From Dactylis glomerata (taxonomy: Eukaryota; Streptophyta; Magnoliopsida; Poales; Poaceae): a stretch of 64,000 nucleotides of DNA. Under the pieces are notes generated by a model that ran no database searches, was not told the origin of the DNA, and saw only the letters and a list, made by a program, of their open reading frames with translations. The stretch spans positions 2,263,340-2,327,339 of the forward strand of contig QXEO01002115.1 in assembly GCA_007115705.1 (NCBI GenBank), read 5' to 3'. The stretch's first letter is position 1. Each line of letters opens with the position of its first letter. Shown piece after piece: positions 11,865 to 23,429 of this stretch. A program made the position numbers and the translations under genes.

Positions 11865-12313
11865 CATCCCCATTGTAATCTCTTGGCAAACATGATGTAT
11901 GGTACAATATATTATTTTCTCATGATCTATTGTGTCTATGTCTAAGTTTGAGTAGTGATTGTTCATGGCAATTGTGAAATACTTTGTTGATTGGTTGCAT
12001 ACAAGTTTGTTATCTTCTATGATGGTCTTATGTATTGAAATATGGGTGCACACATATGTTTGGGGATGCATAAGATTGTTACCGTTACATGTTGTTAGGA
12101 GGAGGGACAGACGAAGATGAACAGAAATTGTGTTCCAAGTATTATATGCATGTTATATTAATTCATGGTTAATTAACGGGAAATATATTAGGGACCTTAG
12201 AACTTAAAAGTAGTGGTTGGACATATTTATCTTAATGAATCCCTTGCACATCCACTTGGCTTAGGGACCAATCACTAGGGTGTGTAGTAGTTTATTTACT
12301 TGACTACTCCGCT
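11865..12313. other. Intergenic DNA between solo LTR and Gypsy O
   Basis: AT-rich; no gene or repeat is recognised. The 5 bases before Gypsy O are CCGCT (12309-12313) and should reappear after its 5' LTR outside the window. Confidence 0.5.
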
Positions 12314-12656
12314 TGACGATGGTTAACTCGGCAAATATCCTAGATGAAGGACTTAGGATCGGGGAAAGAGGGCGTCAGATGAACTCGAAGGTAAAGATCA
12401 GACAAACAAGGCGAGGTTTTACGTGTATCGAGAATAAGCATGGTACTCAATTGGCTCAATCTCAATCTGTCCCTGGCCGGCCTCTCATGGCCCCTTTATA
12501 TAGGTGGTCGGGTCTCGAGGATCCAGTCGGGTTCAATATAAATTACAATATCTGTATACGATGTCATCTCATATTTCTACTACATCTATGTTTAGGCCAT
12601 CCTATCGGGCCCTAGGGGTACCAAGATAATGGGATTTATTAGCTATACCCTTGTCA
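12314..12656 (-). repeat. 3' LTR of Gypsy O
   Basis: 343 bp. Read on the minus strand it starts TGACAAGGGTATAG and ends GTTAACCATCGTCA. It is clearly homologous to the LTR of element I (same start, and the same CCCCGATCCTAAGTCC and CATCTAGGA blocks near the end). A TATATAAAGGGGCC promoter box lies in the middle on the minus strand. The partner LTR lies beyond 64000. Confidence 0.85.
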
Positions 12657-13025
12657 GTAGCCATCGAGATTCTACCAGAATTATAGATTCGGGTTGAATC
12701 TCAAATATTTATATCTTCGACTTGATCAATCTTCGACTTCTTCTTTTTTCCTGTATTCATCAAATAATTCATATTATTTATTTCTCAAGGGGATTTTGGT
12801 TAACAAGTCTAGCACTTCTGACGGATCAGAAGACCAGTTAACTGCCTGAGCAGAAACTTGTTACCTACTTCAAATTCAAGCCCCTAGACTTGAATCTGGT
12901 ACCTGACGTAACCCAGTCTTTTGTCGCATTTAGGACTTACAAAAACAGGATTCCAGTATTTCTCAAGGTACCCAGTGCGTCCACCGGGATTTTTCTGCGT
13001 ATCGTGGATACGGAAATTTACTAGC

Positions 13026-13757
13026 TGTCGTGGGATTTTAGTGACAGTAGCCATGGGGATAGCTTAACGGAGGGGCTCGACTGTGTGCGACGATGGGTCC
13101 GGCTCGAGATTGTGTAACTAGGACACCAACGGTTTACCCAGGTTCAGGGCCCTCCACGCCGGAGGTAACACCCCTACTTCATGCCTTGTTTCTTATTATC
13201 GGCACACGGTGGCTACAAGGCTCCTCGAGTTGTTCGGTCTAGAGGAGGAAGAAGAAGGATCGGATCTCCCTAGTCTAAGGGTCCAGGCCCCTTTATATAG
13301 GCGGGGGCCTGGTTACAGGTTAGGTGGCCGGCGGCCCGGCTGCTGGCTCCTCCGTCGTCCTCTGACTCCCTGTCTGACGATGGCAACTTTATAAAGTGCC
13401 TTTCCCCCTTGGACCGGCATCTCGGAGGCATATGCCCTCCGTTCTGTCTCGGATCCTTTCGTGGGGAAGGCTCCTGCCCGTTGATTGGTGGAGACCGGGC
13501 GTGGTTGGCGTCACGCTTGTCCCCCGCTTCTGTCGATCTTGTCGGGGCCAGGCTTCTTTTGGCAAGGCAGCCGTTGGAGGAGTTTCATCGTCTTCGCCGA
13601 CTCTGTCTCTCCTCGATGAAGTCGCCAGTCGGCTGCTGGCGCAGCCGGCCCTTTCAAATGGAGCCAGCCTTTCTGGCTTAATGTCACGGAGATTCCTGGG
13701 ATGTCAGCCGGCAGATGGCTCTGCCCTTGGCCTACCCTGGTAGTCATCCCCACGACA
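13026..13757 (-). repeat. 3' LTR of Gypsy M
   Basis: 732 bp, starts TGTCGTGGGATTTT and ends CCCCACGACA (perfect TGTCGTGG / CCACGACA ends). The adjoining internal sequence on the minus strand is TTTCGGGGGCTAG, a polypurine tract of the form seen in this lineage. It lacks about 25 bp that the 5' LTR has near 59470-59500. Confidence 0.9.
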
Positions 13758-14285
13758 CTAGCCCCCGAAACTGGCAAAGTCTCATGGGTTAGCATGGGGC
13801 TTCGGCGGATTCTATTCCTCGCCAAAGTTTACTCGCATCCGTCGAAGTCCCAGGATCCTTCATCCGGCTCGGAGATCGTCGCTCCTATGGCCAGGTCTCA
13901 TGGGGTGTCGCCGGCCGTCTTGGGACGTGCTGATTCCAGGACCGAACCGGCTGGCGACTGCTCCGCAGCTGCTAGCCGGCGCCTAGCTCCTTAGAACTTG
14001 AACCACTTTGGAATCTGGGCTCACACTGCGACTGGCCTGGGCGCCACAGCGTAACGTCCCATCACTTAGACTTTACAGCCACCGTAATAACTTCTTAAGA
14101 CGTCATGTGGGGTAGCCTGGCGTGCGTCAGTGGCACGTCCCGTCGGTTCCTCCCCACGATCCGCTGCGATGGCTGCGACGGTTGTCTTCCCGAGGGTGCG
14201 CACGATGCGAAGATGATGGGGCGGTTACCAAAGCGTTGAGCGTAGCCGATCCTATTACTCCAGCCCTATCCCCCGCATCACTCCT

Positions 14286-14293
14286 CTTTAAAT
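14286..14293 (+). promoter_or_regulatory. TATA-like box of antisense gene in Gypsy M
   Basis: CTCTTTAAATGCC lies 78 bp upstream of the ATG at 14371, on the strand opposite to the element's gag-pol. Position suits a core promoter for the AT-hook/B3 frame. Confidence 0.4.
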
Positions 14294-14370
14294 GCCAGAG
14301 ACGCTTGGGGTCGAGGGCACCTTCCATTACTTCATCCGCCTCGCTCCTTCCGTCAGAGCGCAAACCGGCC

Positions 14371-15201
14371 ATGTCCTCCCTCGGAAATCCAGGTGCCGGA
14401 GGTGAGGATGCCCTGGAGAGACGAAGACCCGGCCACCCAAAAGGGAGCGGGAAGAAAGTCACGAGCCCAGCGGTGATACCACCGGTGCCCCGCAAGCGCG
14501 GCCGCCCATTGGGCAGCCGCAACCAGAAGACCTTGGCGGCCCTTGCGGCTGCGGCCGCCGTCGTCCCCGCTGTTAAAGCTTCCATCGGGGCGGTCTCGGC
14601 CGGTGGTGACATGGATGTTCCGAGGAAGCGAGGGCCCGGTCGCCCAAAGGGAAGCGGGAAGAAGGCGACGACGGTTGCAGTGGTTGCTCCCTCGCTGGCG
14701 CGCCGTCGTGGCCAGCTGCCAGGCAGCAGGAACAAGAAGACCATTGCGGCCCTCGCGACCGCTCCCTCTGGATCCGGTGGGTCAGGTGCGGGGGCTTCTT
14801 CGCCTGCTGGTCCGTCTCGGCTTCGACTGACGCTACCGGCGCTCCAACCGCCGGTCTACACTTCGGCCGAAGGGTGGTCCACTTTCATCGTCCCGGTGCT
14901 CGCCGGGGCCAAGGACCGCCTCCGCCTTCCATCTCAGTTCGTAGAGGCGATGGAGGGCCAGGAGATGGCTTATGCCACGCTGCGGGAGTGCAGCGTTGGT
15001 CAGCCCAGGTATCGCGTCGAGGTCTACTACGACGGCGAAGGGGAGTGCTACTTCCGCGACGGGTGGCCGAAGTTCTTCGCAGACTATGGCGTGCACGCGG
15101 GCTGGTTCCTCCTCTTCACTAGCCGCGATGGGAGGTGGAACTTCATCGTCTGCATCTTCGACGGCACCCTCTGCGCTCGTACCTTCGCCGCTTGGTCGTG
15201 A
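14371..15201 (+). CDS. Antisense AT-hook plus B3-like domain protein carried by Gypsy M
   Basis: 276 residues, uninterrupted, on the strand opposite to M's gag-pol. The ATG at 14371 is preferred over the frame's earlier ATG (14122) because the AT-hooks begin right after it and a TATA-like box precedes it. Residues ~15-120 hold four AT-hook-like motifs: RRPGHPKGSGKK, RKRGRPLGSRNQKT, RGPGRPKGSGKK and a weaker RRGQLPGSRNKKT, which would bind the minor groove of AT-rich DNA. The C-terminal ~120 residues resemble a plant B3 DNA-binding fold: LRLPSQFVEAM, a YRVEVYYDGE strand, DGWPKFFADYGVHAGWFLLF and WNFIVCIFDGT. A homologous frame occupies the same place in Gypsy O (60707-61296). It may have been captured from a host B3 gene and could bind the element's own DNA. 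Extra antisense genes are known in Tat elements; this domain pairing is my reading and not verified by search. Confidence 0.75.
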   Translation: MSSLGNPGAGGEDALERRRPGHPKGSGKKVTSPAVIPPVPRKRGRPLGSRNQKTLAALAAAAAVVPAVKASIGAVSAGGDMDVPRKRGPGRPKGSGKKATTVAVVAPSLARRRGQLPGSRNKKTIAALATAPSGSGGSGAGASSPAGPSRLRLTLPALQPPVYTSAEGWSTFIVPVLAGAKDRLRLPSQFVEAMEGQEMAYATLRECSVGQPRYRVEVYYDGEGECYFRDGWPKFFADYGVHAGWFLLFTSRDGRWNFIVCIFDGTLCARTFAAWS

Positions 15202-17073
15202 AGGCAAGCATCCCGTCGCCCTTTTCGCCTTTGCGGATCTCGTCGACCTCGAGCGCGGACTTCTCCGGGACAAAGTCCATGCGGCGCTCGCGCCATGCCG
15301 AGGAAGGCGAGCATCTCCACGGCAAGGAACACTTAGTATTTTAGAGTAGCAACTCAGGAAACTTTTGTAACCGTCAGACTCCTGCTTGATGAAATTTGTC
15401 TTTCTTCATTCGATGTGCCCTTGTGAAAGCTTGTTTTGCTCCGTTCTTGCTTGAATGTCTTCCGTTTCCATCCTGAGCACGATGACGATTTTGTGGTTAA
15501 GATTCTTCTCGTGCTAGGGCCGTCGCAGAGTGTGTCTGTAGGTAAGGGTGTTTGACACGAGAAAAACGTACGACACTCCGCGAGATAGGGGCGGTATCGT
15601 AGCTCTCTCATTCGCACCAGGGAACGGTTAAAAGAAAGAAAGATGCGGGCGTGCCAGTGTATAATGAATACACAAAGAAAACAAAGGTGAGGGAAAAGTA
15701 TTTCATTAATCTTTGAGATAACAAATACAATTCCTATAGATTGTGCTCCGTGTGGCCTGCTAGCACGGCCAGCCTAACTATGGCGATTGTGCGATCTCCT
15801 GGTTCCCAGGGCCTCGGAAGGCTCCCAGTTAATTACTCCCGCAGGTTACGCCGCGAGACACCTCCGATTAAGCCGTCTGGTCGTCTTTGTCGTCTTCGCT
15901 TCACGTCCTGCATGCATGATAGTGGTGATGAAGTGTGTGGGCAGCGGTAGAGCCCGTGTCCTCGTCGGTACACGCGCCGCTAAAAGCGTGGCCTTTGCTC
16001 CGGCCTCGCCCGCCCTCGCCGTCGCGCCTCGTCGGTCTTGAACGGCGATGATGAGTTGTTGAAGTAGCATGATGCAGTCCGCTTGGCTAGGACTTCTTGA
16101 CGACTTTAACGGCTTCGTCGGGGTGTGCAAGAGGTGTGCCTCGCGAGAGTAACTAGGAGACTGGCGTCGGTATAGAACCAACGCTCGCAGTCTAAGTCGG
16201 CTTGGCCGAAGTGGCCGACGCCTCATCTAGCCCGGCGCTGAGTACACGGCTGCCGGCGTAGTCGAAGCACCGTCTCACAAGGTCACGGAGAGGTGATGTA
16301 GAGGGCGCGTCGTCTCGTCGTCAGGACAGCACGCGGCCATCACGGTTCCATGCATGGTCCCATGATGTGCGTGATGGCTTTGGACACGAGCCATGCATGT
16401 GCCTTGATCGATCATGACTTTGCTTTGCGTGATGCGCCAGTGCCTGTACGTCGTCTTAACCTGTACGCCGAGTGTCAAGCTGCGCTTATACGCCGGGCTG
16501 AATGCCGAGGTCTGGACTGCGCCTCACCTGGCTCGACGTCGAGGACTGGACCGCGCCTGTTCGCCGGGGGCCGAGCTGCGCCCCTTCGCCATCTTGAAGG
16601 TGTGCCCAAGCTTTGCCTGTCCGCCGGGATATACGCCGAACAGAGATGGACCTGTCTGCCAAGAGCACTCAACGCGTAGGGTCCCTGGAGCTGCGCCTGC
16701 CGATTGCCAAACGCCGAGCTGCACCTGTACGCTGATGCCGACGCCGAGTTGCACGACCATGCCTGCACATAGCTAGGATGCTGCAGGCTTGATCGATTGG
16801 GTCTGTATGGCGTCCTCGCGATATGCAGGTAGCTGGGCTACGGCACCTGGCCGGCCGCACGGCTGTGGACGTCGATGGCAGCGTTGCGCCACAGCATGAT
16901 GTCCTGTACGCCATCTTGAACTGTACACCGGGCCGCACGTCTCTGCGAGCCGAGCCGCACCTGTACGTCGATTGCTGAGCTGCATCTGTCCGCCGGGAAC
17001 ACCCTGAACGCCGACCTGTACGCCGCGCCGTCCACCGGGCCGAGCCGTGCATGTCCGCCATGCCTTGCGCTGA
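15202..17073. other. Non-coding 3' part of Gypsy M, left piece
   Basis: No supported gene. From about 16440 the sequence is a degenerate array of short units built on CTGTACGCCGAGCTGCACC and similar. The array resumes after CACTA B at 26784, which agrees with one original tract split by the insertion. Confidence 0.55.
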
Positions 17074-17505
17074 TACTAGTGGGGACAGGGCCTCTAGTCC
17101 CGGCCCGTAAGGGCCTTTAGTCTCGGTTTGCAAACCGGGACTCCAGCCGCGGGACTAAAGGCAGCCTTTAGTCCCGACCCGGTTACCAGCCGGGACTAGA
17201 GGGTGTCCACGTGGGCGGCTCCGAGCGTATCAGAGCCAGGACCTTTAGTCCCGGTTTGTAACACAGACCGGGACTAAAGGGCATCTGCAGATTTTTGTTT
17301 TTTGCTTTAGGGTTTTAGGGTTTAGGGTTTTAGGTGTTCGGGGAATTAACGTGATGCCTCGTTTGGTGCTTTGTTTGGTGTTCGGGAATTAGTTTATGCA
17401 TATATATAAGATTAACTTATCTTACAAGCGAGCATATATATACAATTATATGGATATCAGAATTATCGGGACTAGAGCCCGTCTATTCGATTACATGGAC
17501 CAACA

Positions 17506-20500
17506 TCAGTAATGGCCCCTAGCTACACTAAATCGTCCTTTGTCATCTATAGCTTCCGTCCTCAGAAAGGTCGCTAGCTCCTCTGCAACAGCAATCGCGC
17601 GTTGCTCTGGTAGGTACTTCTCCCTCATGGCCGTGTACTATATAAGAAGAGGAGATGAATATGAATATCAATCATGATAACAAAGAATGACGGGTAAAAA
17701 TAGAGGTGTGAATATTCATTGCTTACGTCGTATCTGTAATCCTTGTGCTCAGAGGTAAACGTGCGAATGGTCTCGCAAACATAGTATCCGCATAGATGCG
17801 TCCCCCGTGGCTGCTGGTCGCACTTTACGAGAATAAAATATATATAATCAAAATAATAATCTAGCATCATAAATGTATTGAAAATAGAAGTATATCATAC
17901 TACTACTTACCTGAGCCGCTCTAAAGGTCAGCTTCTCATGCTCGATACCGTCAGCCACGCACTTGAACCGCTTCCAAACCCTGCCCGACAAGGAAAATGA
18001 TTTGCTAAGTTTTTCATTAATTGATATATCAAAAAATCATCGAAAGAGACCGATAGAGCGCAAGAATGATTGAAATTACCCTTGGAGCATGTCCTGCAGG
18101 CTTTGGAACTGTTCCAAGGGTCTCGATAATGGGTCGAAGGCATCAACTCTTCCCTTGTCAATTTGAATGTCCAACAGAATCCAGTGGTAGCTGCACATGT
18201 ATATATATATGTGTCAGTAACTTATCAATTACACTTATAAGTGAATGGACACAACAGAGTAAGACCCTCACCTGAAGTTGTATGGAAACAGTATGTGGTC
18301 ACAGAAATTTTGATCTGTTAGAAACCTTAGAAGGTTTTCCTCCGTCTCCTTGGGGTTATCAGTTAGCGTCGCTATATGTATTTTATCTGGATCAATAAAC
18401 CCAATATTTAGGATGTTCCTACTTTTACATTCCAGAATCTTCATTCTGCATAATAGAGTACAAGTCAGAACGGAACAAGTTATATGTAGACAATGAATTG
18501 AATTAACTAAACAAGTTATATGTAGACAACGAATTGAAAAACTTATAGACAATAGCAACTCATAAGCGATTTGTCGAGGGCGTCGACATTGTACATCTGG
18601 AAGAGTTCATCAAAGTCGATATGGATGTCTTCGGGGCGGCCGTAGTACTCCCGTGGGACACGCGCCACGATCATCGTTCTCCCATTCTTTGATTCACTTA
18701 AGTACCATGTATGCAAGTAACGCATATTTGTTGGGAGATCATCAAACTTATCTTTGCTGACCAAAGGCGCTCCCATGACAAACTGTGGCTTAGGGGCTAC
18801 CACAGCCTTGGGTAACCTGTCGTCTTGGGAAGCCAGAACGTCTTCAACCGGGATACCCCATTCAGCCGCCCACTTCTTTGCTAATTCCAAATCTTGCCCC
18901 TGCACCAGAGAGGGAACATTCTCGGGTAACACCCTGAGGGGTGGGATCGACTGTTTGGCCTGTTGTCCAAGCTGAGGAACGTCTGATCTTTTTTTGCTTG
19001 TAGTTGAACTTGATTTGCTCCCACTTGCACTTGCACGTGATCTGCTCTTTTTCCCTTCCTTCTGCAATGTGCGTGTATAGTCGTCAGGCTTATGGTGTAA
19101 GTCATACTGTGATGGAAGGGTCATGAAGTATTTTGCATATGCTATTTGCTTCTCGGTGTATTCCGGGCGGGGCTCGGGTTCCTTCTTTTTCATCTGTGCA
19201 TCATAATGTTCCTTTGCTATCCTGGCGTTTTCCTCGTCGGTACGATCATAAGGTCTGATAGGAAGATTAGCATGAGGTACCTTTGGGAAGGGCGACAGTT
19301 TGCGCTTTGGGGAGCTCCGTCGCTTAGAACTCATCGACGGAGCGTTCTTGCTGGCACGCTTCCGCTTAGTATCCTTAGCGGGCGGCGGCGGAGACGGCCG
19401 ACCCAAGTCCGGCGGCGGTGATCGAGATGGACTCGTGTTGTGGTGGCCGTCGTCATGTGGAGGGCTTGGAGGTGATGGAGGTGTAGGTGACCTGCGACGA
19501 CTCGGAGGCGGTGTTGTCCTTGGGGCCGAGCCTGGAAGCTTGATGTAGTTCTTGTCCCATAGGATGACTCCACCCAGTACTTCTCCGAGTGTCCTCTCAT
19601 CTTCGGGTCCAGCTATGTCGAGCTCCATATCATGAAACCCCGCCATGATTTCATCCACCCCGACTTTAGCAAAGCCAGCTGGAATCTCACGGCCATGCCA
19701 GCGTGCATCAGGGCCAGAAGGTAAAGCTTGTCCGACGGCCACCTTCATGGATATGTTCTTGAATTTCTGATGGAGTTCACATGATGTTGACTCCTTGATT
19801 CCATCCACGGGGTAGCCGGGACCGCCCTCTATCATTCTTCGTGCATCGTCGGGCGGGGCCTCAGATTCAGCCACGCTGCTTTTCCGCTTAGATGGGGCGC
19901 CGATAATATCGAGTCCAGGATCTTCCTGGCGCGCTACTCCTCTAAGCTCGTCAATCTGCTTCTGTTGCTCGTTAAGCCTGGCAAGCAACTGGTTGAACTT
20001 GTCATTCTCCTCATCCTGCTGTCGCTTCTTTGCTCTCGCTCGGCTTCTGTAAGTGTCTTGGTCTCTGGCAAACCCAAGCCACCACGGGTAAGAAGGACCG
20101 AAGCCTCGCGTTCGTCCTCCATGTTCGTCATTGCCGAGGACCAGTGTGAGCAAATCTTTCTCTCTATCTGCAGTGAACTGTCTTTTTCCCTCTTTAATTT
20201 CTTTCACTATCCTTTTCCAATTCTCCCTGGGTATCCTAAGACCGTCACTGCAGATAAGGTCCCCTGTTTCTTCGTCGTACGAACCACCATGCGCAAGGAA
20301 CCAATTCCTTGCTCTTAATTCCCACTCATAACGGATGGGTTCAGGTATGATGCCTTTAGCTAGCAAATCTTGCTCTTTCTTATCCCACTTTGGGATGTCA
20401 GTCTCATAGCCCCCTGGCCCCAGCGTGTGGTGATATTTCTTCTTGTCGGCATTTTTCTTGTTCTTTTCTGATAATGCCTTGGCATCTTCTGACTGCTTGT

Positions 20501-21312
20501 ACTCCTGAAATGCCTTCCAGTGATTCGCCTGCTTGGCTAGATACCCCTCGAATACTGGCACTTTCTTTGTCTTCAGATAGTCTTTCCATAGCTTCTTCTT
20601 CCAGCTACGGAACAGTTCGGCCATCTTCTTTAGAGTCCACTGCTTGACTTTGGCCCTCAGTTTATTTGCGGCGTCTTCATTCTCACATTCTGGCAGGTTG
20701 AAATGTGACATGATATCATTCCAAAGATTATCTTTGTACCTTTCGGCGACATAGCCACTATCGGCTGCCCCTTTGCGCTTGTTCCACTCCCGAACGCTGA
20801 TCGGGACGTGATCCCTAACGAGAACTCCGCATTGCTTCTTGAATGTGTCAGCAACATTCTTAGGAAGCTTTGGTTCGCCCGTAGGCAATATCACCTCAAA
20901 GGTGTAATGCGTCCGTGCGTCCAACTTTTTAGTCGGGCCTCGTTTCGTAGCTTTGCTCGATGTGGAGGCCTAAGAGGGAGAAACATTCGTCAAATGAATG
21001 TATATGTATACAATATAGAGCTATCTCCAATATTTTTCACATATTACAAGTGATTGTCGAACTTCATATGTATACCTCGCCGGACTTTATTATTTCTCCA
21101 CCGGCTTCTCCATTAGTGGAGCTATCACCTTCTCCGTCATTGGAGCTATCTCCGGCCCCATCGGCTTCATCTTCGTGTCGATCAACCTCCATTCCATCTC
21201 CGGAGGGGTTTAGATATGACGACGGAGATTCAGCTGGTTCAACGTCGAGGGCGTCTTTGATTATATCTTCGAGAAGTTCTTCCTCTTCGAGGTTCCTGCT
21301 ATGTGGTTCCAT
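17506..21312 (-). pseudogene. CACTA TNP1-like protein with C-terminal Ulp1/C48 protease-like domain
   Basis: Seven exons on the minus strand: 21076-21312, 18547-20969, 18272-18445, 18080-18190, 17911-17980, 17727-17822 and 17506-17637. Phases agree and the sum is 3243 nt (1080 residues plus TGA). Exon 1 is acidic. Exon 2 is basic and helical at first, then a conserved region around SMKVAVGQALPSGPDARWHG, then a proline-rich linker. Exons 3-6 read like a Ulp1-type cysteine protease: His in SYHWILL (~947), Asp in VDAFDPLS (~964), Gln in CDQQP (~1008) and Cys in THLCGYYVCE (~1016). Such domains are known in plant transposon proteins; the role in transposition is unclear. All introns are GT-AG except intron 2, whose donor at 18546-18545 reads AT (ATAAGT for GTAAGT). 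Retention adds an immediate TAA, so the product would lose the protease. Confidence 0.8.
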
Positions 21313-21369
21313 AGTTCTGCAAAAAACGGACATTTGATTAACTAATAAACTAACAAACTATATATGATG

Positions 21370-21965
21370 CAAAATAATTCTATTTCTATTTGCAAAATAA
21401 TTCTATTTCTATTTGCAAATAAATTCTAACTAAATAATTCTAACTAAATAATTCTATTTCTATTTGCAAATAAATTCTAACTAAATAATTTTATTTCTAT
21501 TTGCAAATAAATTCTAACTAAATATTTCTAACTAAATAATTCTATTTCTATTTGCAAATAAATTCTAACTAAATAATTCTAACTAAATAATTCTAACTAA
21601 ATAATTCTATTTCTATTTGCAAATAAATTCTAACTAAATATTTCTAACTAAATAATTCTATTTCTATTTGCAAATAAATTCTAACTAAATATTTCTAACT
21701 AAATAATTCTATTTCTATTTGCAAATAAATTCTAACTAAATAATATTCTAACTAAATAATTCTAACTAAATAATTCTATTTCTATTTGCAAATAAATTCT
21801 AACTAAATAATATTCTAACTAAATAATTCTAACTAAATAATTCTATTTCTATTTGCAAATAAATTCTAACTAAATAATATTCTAACTAAATAATTCTAAC
21901 TAAATAATTCTATTTCTATTTGCAAATAAATTCTAACTAAATAATATTCTAACTAAATTCTATAT
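21370..21965. repeat. AT-rich tandem array upstream of the Ulp1-type gene
   Basis: Irregular units of about 60-80 bp built from CTATTTGCAAATAAATTCTA and ACTAAATAATTCTA repeat about eight times. It sits just upstream (minus strand) of the gene's start at 21312. A short TAACCCTAACCCTAAC stretch at 22096 follows. Confidence 0.85.
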
Positions 21966-22159
21966 CTAAATAAACTAAATTCTATATCTAACTCTATATC
22001 TAACTAAACCCCTAATTCTATATCTAAATAAACTAAATTCTATATCTAACTAAACCCCTAACTCTATATCTAACTAAACCGCTAATTAACTAATTAACCC
22101 TAACCCTAACACTAATTAACAAATTAACACTAATTAACAAATTAAACTTTAATTTTTGC

Positions 22160-22365
22160 AAAAAAACCTTGCAGGTGAAGGGCGCGGAGGCTGGACGGCG
22201 GCACTGCGGTGGCGTGGGGGCGCGGTGGCTGGCGGTGGCACGGTGGCACTGCGGTGGCGCGGTGGCGCGGGGGCGCGGTGGCGCGGTGGCTGGCTGGCTG
22301 GCGGCGCGGCTGAACGGCGGCGAGGCGGCGGCGAGCGCGACAGCCTGGCGGCGTCGGTTTAACTC
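22160..22365. repeat. GC-rich low-complexity tract (GCGGTGGC)n
   Basis: Irregular GCGGTGGCGCGGTGGC runs. Frames here are artefacts. It may be a 5' leader of the Ulp1-type gene, given its position about 850-1050 bp upstream of the ATG. Confidence 0.5.
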
Positions 22366-22425
22366 CTCGCGCGCGAAAACTGCCAAGTCCGAAAGCTGGG
22401 GAAGAAGGCGCAGGTTTTATACCCC

Positions 22426-22580
22426 GGGACCTTTAGTCCCGGGCGGTGGCTCAGGCCGGGACTAAAGGGGGGCCTTTAGTCCCGGTTTGAGCCACCGCCC
22501 GGGAGTAAAGGCCTCGGGTGGGGGGTTTCAGCACAAGGGCCTTTAGTCCCGGTCTGTGGCACGGACCGGGACTAAAGGCA
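22426..22580. repeat. Internal block of terminal-type inverted repeats in CACTA B
   Basis: Three pairs of CCTTTAGTCCCGG and CCGGGACTAAAGG arranged as hairpins, identical in type to the element's two ends but lying between its genes. The border GGGACTAAAGGCAT followed by TTTTCTGTTTTTTG resembles the inner border of the left end at 17272-17310. It is discussed as a possible fusion scar. Confidence 0.8.
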
Positions 22581-22627
22581 TATTTTCTGTTTTTTGTTTT
22601 ATTTGTTTTATAAATAGTTATCTGTTT

Positions 22628-23190
22628 GCATATTTGAGAATTTAACAAAACTATAAAAATGAAAAGTGTTTGAAATTGAATAAATAATTCAAAACTATTT
22701 TCTATTTTAAAAATTAATTATTTTAACTATCCTAAGTATTAACTATTTTGCCATTTTCAATTAAAAACTATGTTTATTAATATTCTTTTTGCATATTTGA
22801 GAATTTGACTAAACTATAAAAATGAAAAGTGTTTGAAATTGAATAGATAATTCAAAACTATTTTCTATTTTAAAAATTAATTATTTTAACTATCCTAAGT
22901 ATTAACTATTTTGCCATTTTCAATTAAAACTATGTTTATTAATATTCTTTTTGCATATTTGAGAATTTGACAAAACTATAAAAATGAAAAGTGTTTGAAA
23001 TTGAATAAATAATTCAAAACTATTTTCTATTTTCAAAATTAATTATTTTAACTATCCAAACTATTAACTAGTTTGCCATTTTCAATTAAAACTATATTGA
23101 TTAATATTATTTATGTATATTTTAGAATCTGATAAAACTATGAATATGAAAAGTGTTTAAAATTGAATAAGTAATTCAAAACAATTTTCT
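22628..23190. repeat. ~162 bp AT-rich tandem repeat, 3.5 units
   Basis: GCATATTTGAGAATTT recurs at about 22628, 22790 and 22952, with a diverged fourth copy near 23114. Each unit contains ATGAAAAGTGTTTGAAATTG and ATTAATTATTTTAACTATCC. It lies just 3' of TNP2. Confidence 0.85.
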
Positions 23191-23429
23191 ATGTGGAGGC
23201 TGTGGGTACAAGAACTGCGAGGCGAAGAAATCAGGACTGGGTATAGCGGCGACAGGGGTAGGGGAGAGGTAGTAGCCCGCCGGGAGGAGTGTCATCGGAA
23301 CGAAAGGCGAGGCAACGGGGTTGAGGCCATCCATGTAACCGTGTCTGTCGTAGCCATGGAGAATCTTCATCATGCATTAAATAAAAGATTTAATACATTA
23401 TTACATTATTGCACCAACAATCCTAACTA

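Noticed and set aside
13410..13825. 100-codon frames in the LTRs of Gypsy M (also 59318-59880)
   Set aside because: They recur in both LTRs in several frames because the LTR is GC-rich; no protein motif is present.
18446..18546. Intron 2 of the Ulp1-type gene as a minor-class AT-AC intron
   Set aside because: The donor ATAAGT lacks the U12 consensus (ATATCC) and the acceptor is AG; a G-to-A change in a normal GTAAGT is simpler.
22090..22115. Telomere-like TAACCCTAACCCTAAC
   Set aside because: Only two or three units inside an AT-rich array derived from CTAACTAAAC; not an interstitial telomere tract.
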